Source: Sphingobium vermicomposti (GTDB lineage: Bacteria; Pseudomonadota; Alphaproteobacteria; Sphingomonadales; Sphingomonadaceae). Taken from it: a DNA stretch of 64,000 nt. The stretch spans positions 124,001-188,000 of the forward strand of contig NZ_JAASQR010000002.1 of the NCBI RefSeq assembly GCF_011762025.1, in the 5' to 3' direction. Of the stretch, positions 58,799 to 64,000 are shown one piece after another; the stretch's first letter is position 1, and every line of letters begins with the position of its first letter. The notes below the pieces were generated by a model that worked only from the letters and a program-made list of their open reading frames with translations, had not been told where the DNA came from and did no database searches. Both the position numbers and the translations under genes were made by a program.

Positions 58799-59092
58799 TT
58801 TCCGCTAATCTGGCGCTGCCTGAGGTAACGCTTTAACATATCTCCACGACAAGTCACTGATCGCGTCCATATGTGCTGCGCGCACGGCGGGCTGCGTTGC
58901 TTTTGTGCGGCAGCCCGCATTATGTTGCGGTGCGTCACAACCGGTTGGTTCCGGCAACGACGTTGGGCTTCATCGCCGAATATCCGATCTTTATGACGGT
59001 CGCTATTTCCTCCCTCCTGTCCTTCAGGAGCCGGGTTTGTGCGCCCCTGAAAGATGTTCGGCGCAGGAGCATGTGAGTAAGGAGAATTTCTG
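58799..59092. other. 294-base intergenic region upstream of ugd
   Basis: Contains a 9-bp perfect hairpin (58887-58895 with 58910-58918, GCGGGCTGC/GCAGCCCGC) with a 14-base loop, and GTAAGGAG directly before ugd. No gene is convincing. Confidence 0.6.
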
Positions 59093-60436
59093 ATGCGGAT
59101 CGTTATGACGGGGTCGGGCTATGTGGGCCTGGTGTCCGGGGCGTGTCTTGCCGATTTCGGGCACGACGTGATCTGCGTGGACAAGGACGAGCGCAAGATT
59201 GCGTTGCTGCAGGACGGCGGCGTGCCGATCTATGAGCCGGGACTGGCCGATCTGATCGCCCGCAATGTCAAGGCTGGGCGACTGACCTTTACCACCGATT
59301 TGCCTGTATCGGTAGCGCAGGCCGACGTCGTGTTTATCGCCGTGGGAACCCCGGCGCGTCGCGGCGATGGCCATGCTGACCTGAGCTATGTCTATGACGC
59401 GGCGCGTGAGATTGCGTCGGCTATCAAGGGCTATACCGTGATCGTCACCAAGTCGACGGTGCCTGTCGGAACTGGCGATGAAGTTGACCGCATCATCCGC
59501 GAAGCCAACCCTGCGGCCCAGTTCGCCGTCGCGTCCAACCCGGAGTTTCTGCGCGAAGGCGCGGCGATCCAGGATTTCAAGCGCCCCGACCGTATCGTCA
59601 TCGGGCTGGAAGATGAGCGCGCCCGCCCGGTCATGGAGGAGGTCTATCGGCCGCTCTACCTCAACCAAGCTCCGATCCAGTTCACTGGTCGCCGGACGAG
59701 CGAGTTGATCAAATATGCCGCCAACGCGTTTCTGGCGATGAAGATCACCTATATCAACGAGATGGCCGACCTTTGCGAGCAGGTGGGGGCGGACGTACAG
59801 CAGGTCGCGCGCGGCATTGGTCTGGACAACCGCATCGGGTCCAAATTTCTGCATGCCGGGCCGGGCTATGGCGGATCATGCTTCCCCAAGGATACGCTGG
59901 CGCTGGTGAAGACGGCGGAAGACGCAGGCGCGCCCATCCGCTTGATCGAAACCACCGTTGCCATCAACGAAAGCCGCAAGCGGGCGATGGCGCGCAAGAT
60001 TGTGGCCGTGTGCAATGGATCGGTGCGCGGCAAGACGATCGGCATATTGGGTCTGACCTTCAAACCGAATACCGACGACATGCGCGATGCGCCGTCGCTG
60101 GCGATCATCCGGGCGTTGCAGGATGGCGGGGCGCAGGTGCGTGCTTATGACCCGGAAGGCATGGAGGCAGCGCGGTCGATGGTGCAGGATGTGGAGTTTT
60201 GCACCAATCCCTATGCTGCGGCCGAGGGGGCTGCGGCAGTTGTGATCGTGACGGAATGGGACGCGCTGCGGGCGCTGGACTTGCCGCGCTTGCGTTCGGC
60301 GATGAGTGGTGATGCGCTGGTTGATTTGCGGAACATATATCGTCCGGATGTCGCGGAGGCGGCGGGGTTTTCATATGTGAGTGTCGGACGAGGTGCGGTG
60401 CCTGAAGCTGAGCTGTTGGTTCAGGCGGCGGAATGA
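59093..60436 (+). CDS. ugd: UDP-glucose 6-dehydrogenase
   Basis: Oxidises UDP-glucose to UDP-glucuronate, a precursor of acidic exopolysaccharides. The 447-aa protein has the NAD motif GSGYVGLVSGACLADFG, TKSTVPVGTGDE, the catalytic Cys263 (GPGYGGSCFPKD) and the C-terminal UDP-binding domain (GLTFKPNTDDMRDAPS). Start MRIVMTGSGY after AAGGAG. It opens the polysaccharide section of the window. Confidence 0.96.
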   Translation: MRIVMTGSGYVGLVSGACLADFGHDVICVDKDERKIALLQDGGVPIYEPGLADLIARNVKAGRLTFTTDLPVSVAQADVVFIAVGTPARRGDGHADLSYVYDAAREIASAIKGYTVIVTKSTVPVGTGDEVDRIIREANPAAQFAVASNPEFLREGAAIQDFKRPDRIVIGLEDERARPVMEEVYRPLYLNQAPIQFTGRRTSELIKYAANAFLAMKITYINEMADLCEQVGADVQQVARGIGLDNRIGSKFLHAGPGYGGSCFPKDTLALVKTAEDAGAPIRLIETTVAINESRKRAMARKIVAVCNGSVRGKTIGILGLTFKPNTDDMRDAPSLAIIRALQDGGAQVRAYDPEGMEAARSMVQDVEFCTNPYAAAEGAAAVVIVTEWDALRALDLPRLRSAMSGDALVDLRNIYRPDVAEAAGFSYVSVGRGAVPEAELLVQAAE

Positions 60437-60469
60437 ATGCATGAATGAAGCGTCGAATTGATTTAGATT

Positions 60470-60510
60470 AACGGGTCGTCGCAAAATTGGCGGTTTTGCG
60501 ACGACCCGTT
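60470..60510 (+). terminator. 17-bp perfect hairpin after ugd
   Basis: AACGGGTCGTCGCAAAA and TTTTGCGACGACCCGTT pair without mismatch around TTGGCGG, about 33 bases after the ugd stop. The A and T bases lie inside the stem; only CTT follows. The stem is unusually long for a terminator but the position fits. Confidence 0.7.
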
Positions 60511-60580
60511 CTTGACCAGGCGTTGTTGTTAACCTTCCTATACGAACCTCCGGGGGGAGTATAATAAGGGGGTTGCAACC

Positions 60581-61954
60581 ATGAATATGAAACTGACTGG
60601 CCCTATGGCCGGAGCGGGATTATCCATATTGTTCGTGGCTGTTGCAGGCGCGGCGACTCTATTGAGTGGTGGATCGACTTCGACTTTATCTACGGTCGCG
60701 ACAACTACGACTCTGACTGGAGTAACGGCGACTGTCGCAGCATCGCCGACGACTTCGACATTGACCACTTCAAACTTTGCTGACTTCGATTTTGCCAATG
60801 GCACGAAACTGCCGGGCAAGGCGACGCTGTGGCTGGGCAATGCCACTGTCGCTCCGGGGGCGGGGACCGCCTATGTTCCGGTGCGGCTGGATCGGGCCAC
60901 GCCCAACACGGTGATCGCTCGCGTCATCACCGTGAACGGGTCGGGCACGCTGCGCGCGCTGTCCGGTTATCATTATGAGACGGTGGACAGGGTCGTGATC
61001 TTCCGTCCGGGCGACCCGCTGGAGCAGACCGTAGCCGTGCCAATCATCGGCATGGCGCAGGGGCAGCAGTTCCAGCTCAAGCTGAGGGAAGTGCCGTGGG
61101 GCGGATTGCAGGGGCAATCGGTCGCAACGATCACGGCCACAAGCGGCACAGCACCAACGGCCAAGGCGTCCGGCACGTTCCGCCAGCCGCGCAGTTTCGC
61201 GGCGACCGGGACGTTGCAATTCGAGTTGAAGAAGGACACGCACAAGCGATCCCCCGATGGCGGATGGAACCGCTGGGCAACGTCGCTGTCGCATGGCCGG
61301 ACCCAGATCGCCAATGAGGAGACGGGCCTGTATCTTGATTCCAGCGTATTTCCCGGGGTTGAAGGGCCGGTCTATTGGGGGACGCAGGGGCTGGTCCTGC
61401 ATAGCCAGAAGCTGACGACGCCCATCTATCATGAAGGGCGCAACTGGCATTATGGTGCGACGGTGCTGGACGGGCGCAATTTCCTGGCTTCGCAGATTGG
61501 CTATGGGCAATATGAGTGGGACGCCAGAATGCCCAGCCGCCGGGGATCATGGCCCGCATTCTGGCTGGTGTCGACCAGCGGCTGGCCGCCGGAAATCGAT
61601 ATTTACGAAGGTTTTGGCTATCAGAGCTATTGGGATTTCGACCGGCACGTAGCCCATGGCATCCATGGCGGTTCGGGAGGGGTGCGCAGTTTCCAGCGCG
61701 GGGTGACGATCCAGACCGAGCAAGCCTATGGCATCAAGGACTTTTCAAAGGGCTTCCACCGCTTTGCCGTTGATATTCAGCGGGATTATATCACCTGGTT
61801 CGTCGACGGCGTGGAAACATATCAGTCGGTAAACCCGTTCAAGGGCCACCGCTGGTATCCGATCATGAACGTGGCGGTGAAAACCACCAGCGCCTATGAT
61901 GATGGATCGGGCGACATGATCATCAAGAGCTTTCGCATCTATAGCGCGCCATAA
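60581..61954 (+). CDS. secreted family 16 glycoside hydrolase with Calx-beta-like domain
   Basis: 457 aa. The signal-like N-terminus (GAGLSILFVAVAGAATLLSG) is followed by a Thr/Ser-rich stretch (about 30-65) and a Calx-beta-like domain (about 70-200). A GH16 catalytic domain follows (about 210-457) with the nucleophile/acid motif EIDIYE (Glu338, Glu343), DARMPSRRGSWPAFWL upstream and WFVDGVET later. GH16 enzymes cut beta-glucans or related polymers; between ugd and glycosyltransferase genes it may trim the cell's own exopolysaccharide. Its stop overlaps the converging GT2 stop by 16 bases. Confidence 0.87.
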   Translation: MNMKLTGPMAGAGLSILFVAVAGAATLLSGGSTSTLSTVATTTTLTGVTATVAASPTTSTLTTSNFADFDFANGTKLPGKATLWLGNATVAPGAGTAYVPVRLDRATPNTVIARVITVNGSGTLRALSGYHYETVDRVVIFRPGDPLEQTVAVPIIGMAQGQQFQLKLREVPWGGLQGQSVATITATSGTAPTAKASGTFRQPRSFAATGTLQFELKKDTHKRSPDGGWNRWATSLSHGRTQIANEETGLYLDSSVFPGVEGPVYWGTQGLVLHSQKLTTPIYHEGRNWHYGATVLDGRNFLASQIGYGQYEWDARMPSRRGSWPAFWLVSTSGWPPEIDIYEGFGYQSYWDFDRHVAHGIHGGSGGVRSFQRGVTIQTEQAYGIKDFSKGFHRFAVDIQRDYITWFVDGVETYQSVNPFKGHRWYPIMNVAVKTTSAYDDGSGDMIIKSFRIYSAP

Positions 61955-62868
61955 TGGCTGTGGGCGCGGCCTGACAGGGCATAGAGGCGTCCCCAGCATT
62001 TGATCCACTGCCCGGCGATGTCGACACGGTGCGCGCCGGGCAGCAGCAATGCCGCCAGCCCGACCGTCCGCGCCGTCAATATGGCGATGGTGCGGGCGAG
62101 CAGGCGGGTGCGGCCTGCAAGGCCCGGCCTTTGTTTCTGACGGGCCAGCGTTTCGGTAAAGCCGATCCGCCACATCCGTTTCAGTACCCACGATAGCCGC
62201 GCGCGATCCGGCGGCACCCATTCATTGACCCGCGCATCGGGTGCCCAGCCGAAACGCGCACCGGCGGCGCGCAGACGGATGAGGAAGTCCAGATCTTCGC
62301 CGCCGCTGCGGTTGAACCGGGGGTCGAACCAAGGCCGTTCGATCATGGTGAGCGCCTTGCGGCTGACCAGCAGGTTATTGCTGGCCCAGAGCAAGCCGGT
62401 TGCTCCCCAAGCGCGTTGTTCAGGCCGGAAGACCAGGGTTTCGCGCGCCCAGCGGGGAGGCTGTCCCTGAAAATGACAATCGACCGGTCCCGCCACGACG
62501 TCAGCGCCCATGCGTTGCTGACAGGATAGCAGCGCATCCAGCCAGCCGGGTTGCGGCCATTCATCGTCGTCGATCATGGCGATGAAACGCATTGCCGGGT
62601 CGGCCATCGCCGTCGCGCAGATGGCGTTCCGCACGGCGCACAACCCCGGTTCCGGCACCGGCAGCAATGTCATGGGCAGGGGATAGCCCGCGTTGCGCAG
62701 TGCCTCCACCACGGCGGCCCCTTCCTGCGCGGTGCCGTCATTGTCGGCGATCAGCAGCATGACATCGTCGCGCTGAACCTGCTTTGCCAGGCTGTCGAGC
62801 AGATGGCGCAGTTCAACGGGCCGCCGGAATGTCGGTATGGCGATCCATATCGCCTTGCCCACGGTCAT
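61939..62868 (-). CDS. family 2 glycosyltransferase
   Basis: A 309-aa GT-A enzyme: AIPTFRRPVELRHLLDSL at the start, metal-binding MIDDDEWPQPGW near residue 98, GGEDLDFLIRLRAAGARFGW late. There is a possible C-terminal membrane-associated helix (RTIAILTARTVGLAALLL). ATG 62868 overlaps the acyltransferase stop by 4 bases (ATGA), so the two are translationally coupled; the frame is open to 62982. Acceptor unknown, probably exopolysaccharide. Confidence 0.87.
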   Translation of the reverse strand: MTVGKAIWIAIPTFRRPVELRHLLDSLAKQVQRDDVMLLIADNDGTAQEGAAVVEALRNAGYPLPMTLLPVPEPGLCAVRNAICATAMADPAMRFIAMIDDDEWPQPGWLDALLSCQQRMGADVVAGPVDCHFQGQPPRWARETLVFRPEQRAWGATGLLWASNNLLVSRKALTMIERPWFDPRFNRSGGEDLDFLIRLRAAGARFGWAPDARVNEWVPPDRARLSWVLKRMWRIGFTETLARQKQRPGLAGRTRLLARTIAILTARTVGLAALLLPGAHRVDIAGQWIKCWGRLYALSGRAHSHYGAL

Positions 62869-63950
62869 GGGGCGGTGGCCTCCACCACGGAGGGACGTCG
62901 TGGCCTGCCGCTTTGCAGCCATTTGATGAGCTGATGCCCCCGAACTTCGACCAGTAGATAGCTGGCCCAGCATAGCAGCCATGTGGCGACCAGCATGCCC
63001 GCGATGAACAGCCAGTCCATGCCGGTGACGCCATGACGGTGCGCCATGGTCATGGCGCGGGCCGCGACATCGCGCACCAGCGGGTGCCAGAGGTAGATGG
63101 AATAGCTGATCAATCCCAGGTGAAAGCTGACGGGGTTAGCCATGACCGCGCGAGCGGCCGAACCATCATAATAGCAGCTGAGCACGAGCGCGGGCATGAG
63201 GCAGACGACCAGCACGTCCGCGCCCGGCAACAGCAGCGCCGCCGCAATGAGCACGCAGGTGATGGCGAAGCCGCCGGTGCGGTCCAATATGCGCCTGCAC
63301 CATGATTGATCGGCGCAACGATATGTCAGCACGCCCAGCGAGAAGCCCGCGAGGCAACGCAGCAGGGTGAGGACGCTGTCGGAATTATTGACGTCCATCG
63401 GCCCGCTGGACCCAAAGCCGGAAGTGGCCACCAGCAGCAACAGGCCGATACAGGCCGCCGCCTGCGCCAAGGCCCAGCGCGAAAAGGCGATCAGGGCGAT
63501 CAGCGGGTAGAGGAGATAGGCGGCCAGTTCGGTACTGACCGACCAGCTATTGCCCGCGATGGGCTGCGTACCCCATCCCCAGCTTTGCACCATGGTGAGA
63601 TTGGTGAAGATGTTGGCGGGCGTGAGTTCGATCGACTGATTGCCCGACACATTGAGGATGATGCGCGCCGCAAAGACGAGCGTCACGATCAGGTGAAGCG
63701 GCCAGACGCGCGCCATGCGGTTGAACAGGAAGTCGGTGTAGCTCTTGGCCCCCAGATGTTTCACCACCCGGTCGTGATAGCCAAAGGAGATGACGAAGCC
63801 GCTGAGGATGAAGAACAGGTCCACGGCCAGATAGGCGCGCGAAAATAGCGGGATCGCGAACTGGGCGAAGGCCGGGTTATGGGGGATGTGATAAAGCAGG
63901 ACTGCTACCGCCGCGATGCCGCGCAGGCCGGTAAGGGACGAAATCCTCAT
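62865..63950 (-). CDS. membrane acyltransferase family 3 (OafA/ExoZ type)
   Basis: A 361-aa membrane protein with about ten hydrophobic segments. It starts RISSLTGLRGIAAVAVLLYHI, with the His in YHI as the conserved catalytic-site residue, and DLFFILSGFVISFGY and FLFNRMARVWPLHL follow. Such enzymes O-acetylate or succinylate surface polysaccharides. It overlaps the gene on each side by 4 bases, so it belongs to an operon that enters from the right edge. Confidence 0.92.
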   Translation of the reverse strand: MRISSLTGLRGIAAVAVLLYHIPHNPAFAQFAIPLFSRAYLAVDLFFILSGFVISFGYHDRVVKHLGAKSYTDFLFNRMARVWPLHLIVTLVFAARIILNVSGNQSIELTPANIFTNLTMVQSWGWGTQPIAGNSWSVSTELAAYLLYPLIALIAFSRWALAQAAACIGLLLLVATSGFGSSGPMDVNNSDSVLTLLRCLAGFSLGVLTYRCADQSWCRRILDRTGGFAITCVLIAAALLLPGADVLVVCLMPALVLSCYYDGSAARAVMANPVSFHLGLISYSIYLWHPLVRDVAARAMTMAHRHGVTGMDWLFIAGMLVATWLLCWASYLLVEVRGHQLIKWLQSGRPRRPSVVEATAP

Positions 63951-64000
63951 GCTATATTCCCGTTGGCCGGAGGAGCGGCGTCGAAGGCGGCGGCGATCGC
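63947..64000 (-). CDS. 3' end of an upstream gene in the acyltransferase operon (partial)
   Basis: Reading minus from the edge gives 17 open codons (ending A-N-G-N-I-A) and TGA overlapping the acyltransferase ATG as ATGA. The same overlap pattern occurs at the next junction. Too short to identify. Confidence 0.5.
   Translation of the reverse strand, partial: AIAAAFDAAPPANGNIA

Overview
The window is a high-GC chromosomal segment of an alphaproteobacterium, most probably a sphingomonad (Sphingobium, Sphingomonas or a close relative). Pointers are the rimP-nusA-ylxR-infB-rbfA-truB-rpsO-pnp block, ChpT of the CtrA phosphorelay, a NepR/PhyR/EcfG general stress response locus with an atypical HisKA_2-type kinase beside it, several HWE/HisKA_2-type signalling proteins, and short dispersed palindromes of a kind common in these genomes. 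There are no phage genes, insertion sequences or CRISPR arrays. The only RNA gene found is one tRNA-Leu.

Layout. 0.1-13.3 kb: pyrG, a PQQ-type sugar dehydrogenase on the other strand, then the translation/RNA-decay block from rimP to pnp, interrupted by a small tautomerase gene. 13.4-19.3 kb: a sensor kinase, bamD, recN and ligA. 19.3-23.2 kb: a YghU-type glutathione transferase, a universal stress protein, and groES-groEL behind a CIRCE operator. 23.3-26.7 kb: a GGDEF-EAL protein converging on an RpfF-like (DSF synthase) gene, plus a 59-residue ORF. 26.8-32.3 kb: tgt, then the general stress response cluster (a PhyP-like protein, nepR, phyR, a 47-residue membrane peptide, ecfG, a small membrane protein). 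32.5-35.9 kb: a PEP-CTERM/EPS-type sugar transferase and a TPR protein. 35.9-44.3 kb: accessory genes including a GntR regulator, nitroreductase, POT transporter, SH3 protein, hydroxyacid dehydrogenase, copA-copB, an ECF sigma with an abbreviated FecR-like partner, and the tRNA. 44.4-49.4 kb: tig, a glycosyltransferase, clpP and clpX. 49.6-58.8 kb: mtgA, a methyltransferase, rpoH, rluD, a JAMM protease, chpT, glnA-glnB, map and a CinA-like gene. 59.1-64.0 kb: polysaccharide genes (ugd, a GH16 enzyme, a GT2, an acyltransferase) continuing off the right edge.

How the genes work together. Protein quality control is concentrated here: groESL, tig, clpP, clpX and rpoH. Candidate heat-shock promoters stand before groES, clpP and clpX. 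A second regulatory layer is the PhyR-NepR-EcfG partner switch: a perfect EcfG-type promoter lies upstream of the small peptide and ecfG, and one-mismatch candidates lie upstream of nepR and rpoH. The observations most worth following are the degenerate ATPase region of the PhyP-like protein, the unnamed 47-residue membrane peptide in the ecfG transcript, the DSF-synthase/c-di-GMP gene pair, the truncated FecR beside copAB, and repeat elements that appear to supply a ribosome-binding site (rbfA) or sit inside a coding sequence (truB).
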